DNA of 16,669 nt from an uncultured Campylobacter sp. (GTDB lineage: Bacteria; Campylobacterota; Campylobacteria; Campylobacterales; Campylobacteraceae). Of the stretch, positions 6,710 through 14,437 are shown in pieces. Under the pieces are notes generated by a model. The model was not told where the DNA came from. It did not search any database and worked only from the letters and a program-made list of their open reading frames with translations. The stretch covers positions 1-16,669 of the forward strand of contig NZ_CALIJF010000256.1 of the NCBI RefSeq assembly GCF_938018035.1, read 5' to 3'. Position numbers and translations under genes: made by a program. Each line of letters begins with the position of its first letter. Within the stretch, counting starts at the first letter, position 1.

Positions 6710-9700
6710 CTACTCGCCAAACGCCTTTAGCTCGTCGCATACTTTGGCGAATTTTTCCTGCGCGCTTTGCAACCCTTCGCGGTTTGCGGCGACGACGGCG
6801 GCAGGCGCGGAGGAAATAAATTTTTCATTGCCAAGCATTGCAGAGAGCTTTTCGATCTCTTTTTGCAGCTTTGCTTTTTGCGCGTTAAGGCGCGAAATCA
6901 CGCCGCTAAGATCGACCCCCTCAAGCGGCACGAAAGTTTCTAGCCTCTCGCTTACGTCGCGGGCGGAATTTGTGATATTTTGCTGCGTAAATTCCACTTC
7001 ATCTACCTTGGCAAGCGTTTTGATATAGTCCGCGGCGGCGCTTAGATCGACTGCGGATTTGACGTAGGCTTTGGCTACGCGCGCATTGCCGAGCTCGATC
7101 GTCGCCTTTGCGCGGCGGATGCTAACGATCGCTTCGATGAGCAGCGAAAATAGCTCTTCGATCCGCTCGTCGCGCTCGCCAGGCTGCGGGTATCGCATCA
7201 CCATGATGGAGCGTGCGTCTTGCAGCTTCGTGCCGCTTAGCTCCTGATACAGATACTCGCTTAGAAACGGCATAAACGGGCTTAGCAGCTTCATCGCTTC
7301 TTTAAAAATCATCCCCAGCTCGCCGATTGCGGCCTTGTCCGCCTTGCTAAGCTCGATGCCCCAATCGCAAAACTCGTCCCAAAAAAACTTATAAAGCTCG
7401 GTCGCAGCGTCGTTGAAGCGATATTCGTCTAAATTTTCCCGCACCGCGCTCACGCAGCAGTTAAAGCGCGAAAGCATATATTTACCGAGGCTCGTTTTGA
7501 TCCGCGCTGCGTCTAAATCGTCAAATTTAGAGGCGTTTAAAAGCAAAAATTTGCTCGCGTTATAAAGCTTATTCGTAAAATTTCGATAAATCAAAAGCTT
7601 ATCGTCGCTAAGGCGCAGATCGCGCCCCTGCACGCACAAAATCGTAAGGGTAAAGCGCAAAATATCTGCGCTAAATTCGTCTATTTTTAGCAGCGGATCG
7701 ACTACGTTTTTGCTCGATTTGCTCATCTTTTTGCCGTCTTTGTCCTTAACTAGAGCATGCAGGTAGATGTCGCGAAACGGCAGCTCGCCCATGGCGTTTT
7801 GGCACTGAAACATCATGCGCGCGACCCAGAAAAACAAAATGTCAAAGCCCGTAATCAGCATGGTATTCGGATAAAATTCGCTCAAATCCTCCTCAAACCA
7901 CTTCTCGTTTTTCAGCGCCTCGCCGTTGCCCCAGCCAAGCGTGCTGATCGGCCAAAGACCGCTTGAAAACCACGTATCGAGCACGTCGGGATCTTGAGTA
8001 AAATTTTTGCCGCCGCATTTTGGGCAAACATCGGGGCTCTCGCGCTCATCTGCCCACTGATGGCCGCAGTCGCAGTAAAACACGGGAATTCTATGCCCCC
8101 ACCAGAGCTGGCGGCTGATACACCAGTCCTTCAGCTCGCGCATCCAGGCGTTGAAGCTATTGATCCAGTGTTTCGGGAAAAATTCCGCCGCGCCGGAATT
8201 TACCTTAGAGATCGCCTCTTTTGCGATATCCGCGCGCACGAACCACTGCTGCGAAATGTACGGCTCGACGACGTTTTTGCAGCGGTAGCAGTAGCCGACT
8301 TGATTTTCGTAATCCTCGATTTTTTCGATAAAACCCAGCCGCTCAAGCTCCGCTACGATCTGATCGCGCGCGGCAAGTCGCTCTAAGCCTCTAAATTTAC
8401 CGCACTGCTCGTTTAAAATTCCTTTTTCGTCAAATACCGTGATAAAGCCCAGCTCGTGGCGCTTGCCGACCTCGTAGTCGTTGGTATCGTGCGCAGGCGT
8501 GACCTTAACCGCGCCCGTTCCGAAGCTCATATCGACGTATTCGTCGGCGATGATCTCTATCTCGCGGCCGATTAGCGGCAGCACGACTTTTTTGCCGATC
8601 AAATTTTTATAGCGTTCGTCCGCGGGATTTACCATTACGGCGGTGTCGCCGAAGTAGGTTTCGGGGCGCGTCGTAGCCACTACGATATACGGCAAATTCT
8701 CGCTTTGATAGGCTTCGTTGGACTGGATTTTTTCTTGCTCACGCACGAGTAGTGCGCTCCCGTCGCCAAAATCCACTCCGCCTCGCCTCTCTTTGCGATA
8801 ATTCGCCTCGCCCTTTTGGATTAAATTTTGCGCCTCGTTCGCCTCATTCGCGCTCGCCTTGCAACCCACAAATTCATCGCACGATACTTCGGCTTGCTTG
8901 CTTAAATTTAATGCAAAATTCTCGCTCGAATTTGCCGCTAAATTTTGCTCGCTTGATGAACTATTTGTTCTATCTGCACTCGCAAAATTCTGCACAACCT
9001 GCAAATCTTCATCGCGATACTTTGCCTCGTCATTTTGAGTTAAATTTGAAACAGAATTCTCACTTAAATTTGACGCTCGGCATCCGTTTAAATTTGATAA
9101 ATTTTGTCCGTCCGCAAAGTAATAGCGCAGATGATAGAGCTTGCCTTTGTTTTCCTTGTGCTCGACCTCCACGTCGCTTAGCGCGCCGTCGTGCGTGCAC
9201 CAGTTTACCATATAGTTTCCGCGCACGATGAGCCCCGCGTCGTATAGGCTTACGAAGGCTTTGCGCACGGCGTTTTTAAGCCCTTCATCCATCGTAAAGC
9301 GCTGTCTGCTCCACGCAGGCGTGACGCCAAGGCGCTTCATCTGCTTTACGATCTGCCCGCCGCTTTGCTCCTTCCAGTGCCAAACGTGCTTTAAAAACTC
9401 CTCGCGCCCTATCTCTTCTTTTTTGATCCCTTGCGCCAAAAGCTCGCGCTCGACGACGTTTTGCGTCGCAATGCCAGCGTGATCGAGTCCAGGCTGCCAC
9501 AACGTACGGTAGCCGTCCATTCGCTTGTATCGCGTCATAATATCTTGCAAGGTAAAAGTGAGCGAATGCCCGATATGAAGCACTCCGGTGACGTTTGGAG
9601 GGGGCATCATAATGCAAAAGTTTTTGCCTTTTTGCTGGATATCTTTATTTCCGTCGATCTCGAAATAACCGCGCTGCTCCCAAATTTTATAAAAGCTCTC

Positions 9701-9733
9701 CTCTACGGCTTTCGCGTCGTAAAAATCTGCCAT
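6710..9733 (-). CDS. valS: Valyl-tRNA synthetase with a large insertion
   Basis: A 1007-residue class Ia synthetase that charges tRNA-Val. The ATG at 9733 has AAAGG six bases upstream. The HIGH motif is HIGH (53-56) after PPPNVTGVL, and the KMSKS motif is intact at 669-673. The editing domain has VVATTRPETYFGDTAV (351-366) and the conserved TPAHDTNDYEVG. A CxC...CxxC set (C554, C556, C570, C573) looks like a zinc knuckle. The C-terminus (about 940-1005) is the coiled-coil tRNA-binding arm. Usual family length in this group is about 870-880; the excess is a single block at residues 210-347, listed separately. Everything outside the block reads as a normal, functional enzyme, and the essential role argues that the insertion is tolerated. 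It heads a minus-strand run of four genes. Confidence 0.97.
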   Translation of the reverse strand: MADFYDAKAVEESFYKIWEQRGYFEIDGNKDIQQKGKNFCIMMPPPNVTGVLHIGHSLTFTLQDIMTRYKRMDGYRTLWQPGLDHAGIATQNVVERELLAQGIKKEEIGREEFLKHVWHWKEQSGGQIVKQMKRLGVTPAWSRQRFTMDEGLKNAVRKAFVSLYDAGLIVRGNYMVNWCTHDGALSDVEVEHKENKGKLYHLRYYFADGQNLSNLNGCRASNLSENSVSNLTQNDEAKYRDEDLQVVQNFASADRTNSSSSEQNLAANSSENFALNLSKQAEVSCDEFVGCKASANEANEAQNLIQKGEANYRKERRGGVDFGDGSALLVREQEKIQSNEAYQSENLPYIVVATTRPETYFGDTAVMVNPADERYKNLIGKKVVLPLIGREIEIIADEYVDMSFGTGAVKVTPAHDTNDYEVGKRHELGFITVFDEKGILNEQCGKFRGLERLAARDQIVAELERLGFIEKIEDYENQVGYCYRCKNVVEPYISQQWFVRADIAKEAISKVNSGAAEFFPKHWINSFNAWMRELKDWCISRQLWWGHRIPVFYCDCGHQWADERESPDVCPKCGGKNFTQDPDVLDTWFSSGLWPISTLGWGNGEALKNEKWFEEDLSEFYPNTMLITGFDILFFWVARMMFQCQNAMGELPFRDIYLHALVKDKDGKKMSKSSKNVVDPLLKIDEFSADILRFTLTILCVQGRDLRLSDDKLLIYRNFTNKLYNASKFLLLNASKFDDLDAARIKTSLGKYMLSRFNCCVSAVRENLDEYRFNDAATELYKFFWDEFCDWGIELSKADKAAIGELGMIFKEAMKLLSPFMPFLSEYLYQELSGTKLQDARSIMVMRYPQPGERDERIEELFSLLIEAIVSIRRAKATIELGNARVAKAYVKSAVDLSAAADYIKTLAKVDEVEFTQQNITNSARDVSERLETFVPLEGVDLSGVISRLNAQKAKLQKEIEKLSAMLGNEKFISSAPAAVVAANREGLQSAQEKFAKVCDELKAFGE
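8693..9106 (-). repeat. In-frame low-complexity insertion within valS, with an internal duplication
   Basis: Residues 210-347 of ValS separate HLRYYFADG from PYIVVATTRPETY, which in ordinary ValS proteins are nearly contiguous. The block is rich in Asn, Ser, Ala, Glu and Gln, with NL/NF every 8 residues or so. Two 26-residue units, 217-242 (GCRASNLSENS...) and 290-315 (GCKASANEANE...), match at 13 of 26 positions. At DNA level 9014-9047 and 8795-8828 agree at 28 of 34 positions. TTAAATTT recurs at 9040, 9064 and 9088 (24 bp steps) and at 8902 and 8821. This word also anchors the spacer repeat at 3818-3971, suggesting a shared kind of element. No stop interrupts it on the coding strand. Confidence 0.8.
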
Positions 9734-9815
9734 TTTCAGCCTTTTTTTAAAATTTTAAATTTTGCGATTTTAGCGGAATTTATGTAAAGCGCTCATTAAA
9801 GCGTGCCAATTCTGC

Positions 9816-9821
9816 ATTATA
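9816..9821 (-). promoter_or_regulatory. -10 box for valS
   Basis: TATAAT on the minus strand, 82 bases before the valS start, in TTGTATAATGC. No matching -35 is obvious. It is divergent from the metQ promoter, whose -35 is about 90 bases away. Confidence 0.5.
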
Positions 9822-9907
9822 CAATAAAATGTAGTATTTAAATATATATAGAAATATCGAATTTTAGAATATTTTAGATAAAATTTTAAAAAATCATATA
9901 AAAACAC

Positions 9908-9936
9908 TTGACATTAAAAATTCTACCTGCTATAAT
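9908..9936 (+). promoter_or_regulatory. Perfect consensus sigma-70 promoter for metQ
   Basis: TTGACA (9908-9913), exactly 17 bases of spacer, then TATAAT (9931-9936), with the extended -10 dinucleotide TG at 9928-9929. The preceding 70 bases are very A/T-rich and could act as an UP element. Transcription would start near 9943, giving a leader of about 24 bases, too short for a riboswitch. Full -35 consensus is rare in Campylobacter. Confidence 0.85.
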
Positions 9937-9966
9937 ACCGCGAAATTTTAACCAAAAGGATTAAAT

Positions 9967-10743
9967 ATGAAGAAATTTCTTCTCGCTTCGCTTCTTAGCG
10001 CTAGCGTCGTCAGCTTCGCTCTTGCCGAAAAAATCGTAGTCGCCGCTACTCCGATACCGCATGCCGAAATTTTAGAGCAGATCAAACCCGATCTAAAAGC
10101 CCAAGGCTACGATCTTGAGGTCAAGGTTTTCAATGACTACGTAACCCCGAACCTCGCTACCGATAGCGGCGACGTGGATGCCGGATTTTTCCAGCACGTG
10201 CCGTATATGGAGGAATTTAACGCTAATAAAGGCACGAAGTTAAAAGCGACCGTGGGCGTGCACCTAGAGCCGATGGGCATCTACAGCCATAAGATTAAAA
10301 ATTTAAAAGATCTTAAAAATGGCGCCAAAGTTGCCGTGCCAAACGATCCGACTAACGAAAGCCGCGCACTTGATCTGCTCGTAGCCGCGGGGCTCATCGA
10401 AGTAGATCAAAACGCCAAGCTTCGCACGCCGTTAGATGTCACAAAAAATCCTAAAAATTTAGAAATTTTAGAGCTTGAAGGCGCCGCGCTTCCACGCACC
10501 CTGGGCGATGTCGATATTGCGGTTATAAACTCAAATTTTGCCTTTAACGCAAATTTAAACCCGATCAAAGATTCGCTATTTTTAGAAAAGGCTGAGGGCA
10601 ACCCTTACACAAATGTTATTAGCGTTAAAGAAGGCAACGAAAACAGCCCTAAAATCAAGGCGCTAGATAAAGCTATCCAAAGCGAAAAGGTGAAAAAGTT
10701 TATCGAGACGCAATATAAAGGTGCAATCATTCCATCGTTTTAA
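9967..10743 (+). CDS. metQ: Methionine-binding periplasmic protein, MetQ/NlpA family
   Basis: A 258-residue substrate-binding protein of the methionine importer. Residues 1-20 (MKKFLLASLL...SFALA) are a signal peptide, cut before Glu21; there is no lipobox cysteine, so the mature protein should be free in the periplasm, unlike the lipid-anchored MetQ of enterobacteria. Family motifs are VAATPIPHAEILEQ, FNDYVTPNLA, DAGFFQHVPYM, LEPMGIYS, VAVPNDPTNESRAL, LPRTLGDVDIAVINSNFA and the C-terminal NPYTNVISV, all in the usual order. RBS AAAAGGA lies about six bases before ATG 9967. The gene has its own very strong promoter and is followed by a terminator, so it appears monocistronic and is transcribed away from valS and metN. 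Related paralogues bind other small ligands, so methionine is likely but not certain. Confidence 0.9.
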   Translation: MKKFLLASLLSASVVSFALAEKIVVAATPIPHAEILEQIKPDLKAQGYDLEVKVFNDYVTPNLATDSGDVDAGFFQHVPYMEEFNANKGTKLKATVGVHLEPMGIYSHKIKNLKDLKNGAKVAVPNDPTNESRALDLLVAAGLIEVDQNAKLRTPLDVTKNPKNLEILELEGAALPRTLGDVDIAVINSNFAFNANLNPIKDSLFLEKAEGNPYTNVISVKEGNENSPKIKALDKAIQSEKVKKFIETQYKGAIIPSF

Positions 10744-10758
10744 CTTCTCCTCTTTTTA

Positions 10759-10787
10759 AAATTCGGCGCACGATTCGCGCCGAATTT
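10759..10787 (+). terminator. Terminator after metQ
   Basis: AAATTCGGCGC (10759-10769) and GCGCCGAATTT (10777-10787) form a perfect 11 bp stem with a 7-base loop, 16 bases after the stop. The T-run after it is only the TTT at the stem end, so efficiency is uncertain; a T-rich tract precedes it (10753-10757). The right arm is the same 11-mer as in the terminator after dcuA. Confidence 0.65.
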
Positions 10788-10821
10788 GCTAGTATTGGCT
10801 ATTTTATTTACTATCTTTTTT

Positions 10822-10827
10822 TATAAT
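10822..10827 (+). promoter_or_regulatory. -10 box for peb4
   Basis: TATAAT preceded by a long T tract (CTATCTTTTTT), the usual Campylobacter form without a -35. It lies 31 bases before ATG 10859, and the leader holds RBS AAAGGA (10847-10852). Confidence 0.6.
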
Positions 10828-10858
10828 TGCGCGAAATTTACCGAATAAAGGAAAAATA

Positions 10859-11683
10859 ATGAAAAGAATTTTATCTTTCAGCTTTGTTGCCGCTATGGCT
10901 ATATCTTCGCTTAATGCAGGCGTTTTGGCTACTGCAAAAGACGCAAATATCACTATTACGGATGAGGATGTTGCACCGTTTTTGGCTCAAGGTATGCAGC
11001 ACGGCGGACAGGAACCAACCGCCGATGAGAAGAAAAAACTAATCGACGATCTAATCAAATACAAACTTCTAATCGCAGAGGCGAAAAAATCAGGCGTTGA
11101 AAACAGCGACGAATATAAACATCAGCTAGAGCTTGCTAAAGATGGCATCGCATTTAATCTATGGCAACGCGAACAGGCTAAAGACGTAAGCATCAGCGAC
11201 GAGGAAGCTAAAAAAATTTATGATGAAAATAAACAGAATTTCATGCAACCAGATTCCGTTACTGCAAGCCATATCTTAGTAGCAGACGAAAAGGCTGCTA
11301 AAAACGCGATTGCGAAGCTATCAAAAGTCAAAAAAGAGAATTTAAAAGAGGAATTTAATAAGCTAGCTAAAGAAATTTCAATCGATCCAAGTGCGAAAGA
11401 AAACGGTGGCGATTTGGGCTCTTTTGGCAAAGGGATGATGGTGCCGGAGTTTGAAAAAGCAGCGTTTGCACTAAAAGATGGTGAGATGAGCAAAACGCCG
11501 GTAAAGACACAATTCGGATATCATGTAATCTACAAAGAAAGCAGCAAAAAGGCTGAGACTATGCCGTTTGAAAAAGTAAAAGATCTCATCAAAAACCAAT
11601 TACTTCCAAGCAAAGTAAACAAAAAAATCGATGACAAGGCTAATGAGCTATTCGGCAAACTAAACATCGAATACGCAAAATAG
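10859..11683 (+). CDS. peb4: Periplasmic chaperone / peptidyl-prolyl isomerase PEB4 (Cbf2)
   Basis: A 274-residue SurA-like protein that assists outer-membrane protein folding in the periplasm and is a major antigen in C. jejuni (273 residues there, from memory). Residues 1-20 are a signal peptide ending SSLNA, with cleavage before Gly21. An N-terminal helical chaperone region (about 25-125) includes the TADEKKKLIDDLIKYKLLIAEA helix. A parvulin-type isomerase domain (about 131-230) follows, with ASHILVADE (136-144), GGDLGSFGKGMMVPEFEKAAF (183-203) and QFGYHVIY (218-225). A C-terminal helix (235-270) completes the SurA-like core. Start chosen from RBS AAAGGA seven bases upstream. The gene has its own promoter and is followed by a strong nested terminator, so it is probably transcribed alone. 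Confidence 0.93.
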   Translation: MKRILSFSFVAAMAISSLNAGVLATAKDANITITDEDVAPFLAQGMQHGGQEPTADEKKKLIDDLIKYKLLIAEAKKSGVENSDEYKHQLELAKDGIAFNLWQREQAKDVSISDEEAKKIYDENKQNFMQPDSVTASHILVADEKAAKNAIAKLSKVKKENLKEEFNKLAKEISIDPSAKENGGDLGSFGKGMMVPEFEKAAFALKDGEMSKTPVKTQFGYHVIYKESSKKAETMPFEKVKDLIKNQLLPSKVNKKIDDKANELFGKLNIEYAK

Positions 11684-11693
11684 TTTTAATTTT

Positions 11694-11775
11694 AAGGCGC
11701 GAGGCTATTAAATTTATATGCAAGTTCGCTGTAGCGCAACTTGTAGGGATAAATTTTAGCCCGCGCCTTTGTTTT
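11694..11775 (+). terminator. Nested terminator hairpin after peb4
   Basis: AAGGCGCG (11694-11701) pairs with CGCGCCTT (11762-11769). Next inside, GGCTA (11703-11707) pairs with TAGCC (11757-11761), then AAATTTAT pairs with ATAAATTT. At the top CAAGTT (11721-11726) pairs with AACTTG (11738-11743). TTTGTTTTAT follows the stem. Nearly the whole 76 bases can fold into one long hairpin, much larger than a terminator needs, so it could also be a stable 3' RNA or a small RNA. Confidence 0.75.
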
Positions 11776-11917
11776 ATATACGCTAAATTTTGTGAAATTT
11801 TAAGATCACTCTTGTATCGCCGGATTGTTAAATTCTAAATTTATTCGCTCTGCCGATGTTAAATTTTGCGGAATTTTAAGCGGAGCCAGTTTTTACACAT
11901 TAAATCAAGGAATTCAA

Positions 11918-12517
11918 ATGCTTTCTAATATCGTAAATTTTATCGTAGAATTTGTCGCGGGCTGGGGATACCTTGGCATTTTTGTGATGATGTTTTTAGA
12001 AAGCAGCTTCTTTCCTTTCCCAAGTGAAGTCGTGATGATCCCTGCGGGCTATCTGGCCTCAAAATCACAGATGAGCTTTGTTGCGGCATTTGTTTGTGGG
12101 CTTGGCGGCAGCATCACCGGCGCGCTGTTTAATTACTATCTATGCTACTTTTTTGGACGTAAGATTATCGCTAAATACGGCAAATACGTAGGCATCACCG
12201 AGGAGAAATTTGCAAAATTCGAAGCGTTTTTTAACCGCCATGGCGAAATTTCAACGTTTAACTGCCGCCTAATCCCTGGCATCCGTCAATACATCAGCCT
12301 TCCTGCGGGGCTTGCAAAGATGAATGTCGCGCGCTTCGTGCTATTTACCGGGCTTGGAGCTGCGATTTGGACACTAATACTAATGAGCTTAGGATATTTC
12401 ATCGGCGAAAACGAGGAGCTAATCAAGCAAGATCTGCATCTAATTACGATCGCTTTGTTCGCCATCGTCATTATAATCTCGCTCCTATATATTTATTTTA
12501 TAAAACGCAAAAAATAG
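11918..12517 (+). CDS. DedA-family integral membrane protein
   Basis: A 199-residue inner-membrane protein of the DedA/VTT superfamily. Members act as undecaprenyl-phosphate or phospholipid translocases and support envelope integrity and proton-motive force. Visible family features are FLESSFFPFPSEVVMIPAGYLA (26-47) with acidic Glu28 and Glu37, GALFNYYLCYFFGRK (68-82) with the GR pair, and FNCRLIPGIRQYISLPAGLAKM (114-135) carrying the conserved arginines R117 and R123. A terminal hydrophobic helix (about 175-194) ends in basic KRKK. The frame is open from an earlier ATG (11825), but ATG 11918 is preferred: AAGGA (11907-11911) is six bases upstream, it gives the normal family length, and the extra 31 residues look like translated spacer. 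It lies between peb4 and aspA in the same direction. The exact lipid substrate cannot be read. Confidence 0.9.
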   Translation: MLSNIVNFIVEFVAGWGYLGIFVMMFLESSFFPFPSEVVMIPAGYLASKSQMSFVAAFVCGLGGSITGALFNYYLCYFFGRKIIAKYGKYVGITEEKFAKFEAFFNRHGEISTFNCRLIPGIRQYISLPAGLAKMNVARFVLFTGLGAAIWTLILMSLGYFIGENEELIKQDLHLITIALFAIVIIISLLYIYFIKRKK

Positions 12518-12832
12518 TTTCACGCCAGTAAATACAAATACAATGAAAAATTCCATTTTATCGCCTTTAAGTTCAAATTTTTCAAATTATAATTTAAGCT
12601 AAACAAGAATTTTTATAATTTTACTTTCATAATCTACGTGCAATACGATATTTCTATTAAAGTGTAATTATGCCTTAGTAGCGAATTCTAAAATATTTTT
12701 TAAGTAAAATTCTATTTAAAGCCTTAAACAATCATACTAATTTCTAAATTTTAATTTTTCGTTACTTTTTAAGCTGTTTTTAATACTAAAAGCTTTAAAA
12801 TTCCATTAACAATTTCAACGAAAGGACTTATT
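12518..12832 (+). promoter_or_regulatory. Long A/T-rich leader and promoter region of aspA
   Basis: No gene is seen in these 315 bases. There are two perfect TATAAT boxes, at 12588-12593 and 12614-12619, 26 bases apart, which would give aspA leaders of about 240 and 210 bases. A weaker TAATACT at 12781-12787 would give a short leader of about 45 bases. RBS AAAGGA precedes ATG 12833. The A/T content is much higher than in flanking genes. No clear terminator for the dedA gene is seen, and I could not identify a binding site for a known regulator. Confidence 0.45.
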
Positions 12833-14239
12833 ATGGCAAAGACCAGAAAAGAACACGATTTCATCGGTGAATTAGAAATTTCCGACGATTTTTACTACGG
12901 TGTGCAGACATTTAGGGCACTAGAGAACTTCCATCTAAGCGGACGAGCGCTCAAAGACTATCCATTTTTTATCAAGGCATTTGCACAAATCAAAAAAGCA
13001 GCTGCACTAGCCAATAAAGAGGTCGGAGTCCTAGACGCACAAAAAGCCGATGCGATTGCAAAAGCTTGCGATAGGCTCATCGCAGGAGAGTTCAGAGATC
13101 AATTCGTAGTCGATATGATCCAAGGCGGCGCCGGAACTTCGACGAATATGAATACCAACGAGGTCATTACCAATATAGCTTTGGAGAGCATGGGACATAA
13201 AAAAGGCGAATACCAATACCTCCATCCAAACGACCACACAAATTTGGGTCAAAGCACCAACGATACCTATCCTAGCTCGATCAAAGTCGCCGCTTACGCC
13301 AAGCTAACCGATCTACTAAAAGCTATGGAAAATTTGAAAAAAGAGCTTGAAGTTAAAGCCAAAGAATACAAAGATGTCATCAAAATGGGAAGGACGGAGC
13401 TTGAGGACGCCGTTCCTACTACTCTTGGAAACACTTTCAACGCTTTTGCTACCTACATCAAAACCGATATCGCACTTATCAAAGCTGCTAGAGAGTCGAT
13501 GACTTACCTAAATATGGGCGCTACGGCGATTGGTACAGGCATCAACTGCCATCCTGATTACAAAAACGTAGTCGAGAAAAAACTGGGTGAAATCACCGGC
13601 GTTAAATTTAAAGCCGCAGAGGACTTCATCGCCGCTACGCAAGACACCGCAGACTTCGTCCACGTTAGTGGCGCTCTAAAAACTGCAGCCGTCCGCCTAA
13701 GCAAAATCGCAAACGACCTACGTCTTATGAACTCCGGTCCTAGATGCGGACTAGGCGAAATCGAGCTTCCTAAGATGCAACCAGGTAGCTCCATCATGCC
13801 GGGCAAAGTAAATCCGGTCATCGCCGAGGTCGTAGGCGAGGCTTGCTACGAGGTAATCGGCAACGACGTGACTATTATGCTTTGCTCCGAGCGCGGAGAA
13901 TTTGAGCTAAATGCGTTTGAGCCTGGCATCGCATATGCGCTATTTAACTCGATCGTACTTTTGGAAAATGCGATGAATACACTAGCTGAAAAAGCTATCA
14001 AACATCTAAAAGCAAACCCTGAAGCTTGCCTAAAATCGGTGTTAAATTCTGTCGGTATCGTTACTGCATTCAATCCTTACATCGGTTACGAAAAATCCGC
14101 AAGTATCGCCAAAGAGGCGCTTCAGACCGGAAAATCCGTCGGCGAAATCTGCTTAGAGCGCGGATATTTGAAAAAAGAGGAGATCGATAAGATCCTAGAG
14201 CCTAAATCTATGCTCAACCCACATATGAGCAAAAAATAG
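12833..14239 (+). CDS. aspA: Aspartate ammonia-lyase (aspartase)
   Basis: A 468-residue cytoplasmic enzyme (EC 4.3.1.1) that splits L-aspartate into fumarate and ammonia; a homotetramer in known members. The lyase-superfamily conserved regions are GTSTNMNTNEV (101-111), HPNDHTNLGQSTND (131-144), MGRTELEDAVP (185-195) and the signature loop GSSIMPGKVNP (318-328), which contains the catalytic serine (Ser319 by alignment from memory with the Bacillus enzyme). It is distinguished from fumarase C by the MGRTELEDAVPTT context, where fumarases have GRTHLQDA, and by its genetic link to dcuA. ATG 12833 has AAAGGA 7-8 bases upstream. In campylobacters aspartate is a major carbon and electron-acceptor source: the fumarate made here goes to fumarate reductase. 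A 286 bp spacer separates it from the transporter gene. Confidence 0.95.
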   Translation: MAKTRKEHDFIGELEISDDFYYGVQTFRALENFHLSGRALKDYPFFIKAFAQIKKAAALANKEVGVLDAQKADAIAKACDRLIAGEFRDQFVVDMIQGGAGTSTNMNTNEVITNIALESMGHKKGEYQYLHPNDHTNLGQSTNDTYPSSIKVAAYAKLTDLLKAMENLKKELEVKAKEYKDVIKMGRTELEDAVPTTLGNTFNAFATYIKTDIALIKAARESMTYLNMGATAIGTGINCHPDYKNVVEKKLGEITGVKFKAAEDFIAATQDTADFVHVSGALKTAAVRLSKIANDLRLMNSGPRCGLGEIELPKMQPGSSIMPGKVNPVIAEVVGEACYEVIGNDVTIMLCSERGEFELNAFEPGIAYALFNSIVLLENAMNTLAEKAIKHLKANPEACLKSVLNSVGIVTAFNPYIGYEKSASIAKEALQTGKSVGEICLERGYLKKEEIDKILEPKSMLNPHMSKK

Positions 14240-14257
14240 TTCCAAACTAGGTGCGGC

Positions 14258-14296
14258 GCGGAATTTCGTCGGTTAATTTAATAGGCGAAATTCCGC
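14258..14296 (+). terminator. Inverted pair of GCGGAATTT words after aspA
   Basis: GCGGAATTTCG (14258-14268) and CGAAATTCCGC (14286-14296) are perfect 11 bp arms with a 17-base loop, 18 bases after the aspA stop. There is no T-run, so full termination is doubtful; it may stabilise or attenuate an aspA-dcuA message. Both arms contain the 9-mer that recurs through the window. Confidence 0.45.
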
Positions 14297-14437
14297 AAAG
14301 TAGAATTCTAAATAGATAAGATTGATCGTGCAGAATTCCGTAGATGCAGAATTTCATCAAGTTAGATTTAGCTTCCGTGGAGTAAAATTCCACTTGCGAA
14401 ATTTTAGGATAAAATTCCGCATAGAATTCCGACCACT

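Noticed and set aside
8752..9231. 159-codon open frame on the plus strand opposite the valS insertion
   Set aside because: It lies antisense to valS, has an Arg/Leu/Asn/Pro-rich composition typical of a shadow frame and no ribosome binding site. The valS frame is continuous through the region.
9734..9966. S-adenosylmethionine or methionine riboswitch upstream of metQ
   Set aside because: The promoter places the start near 9943, leaving a leader of about 24 bases, too short for any known riboswitch.
11825..11917. 31-residue N-terminal extension of the DedA-family protein
   Set aside because: No ribosome binding site at 11825, whereas ATG 11918 has AAGGA at ideal spacing and gives the normal family length.
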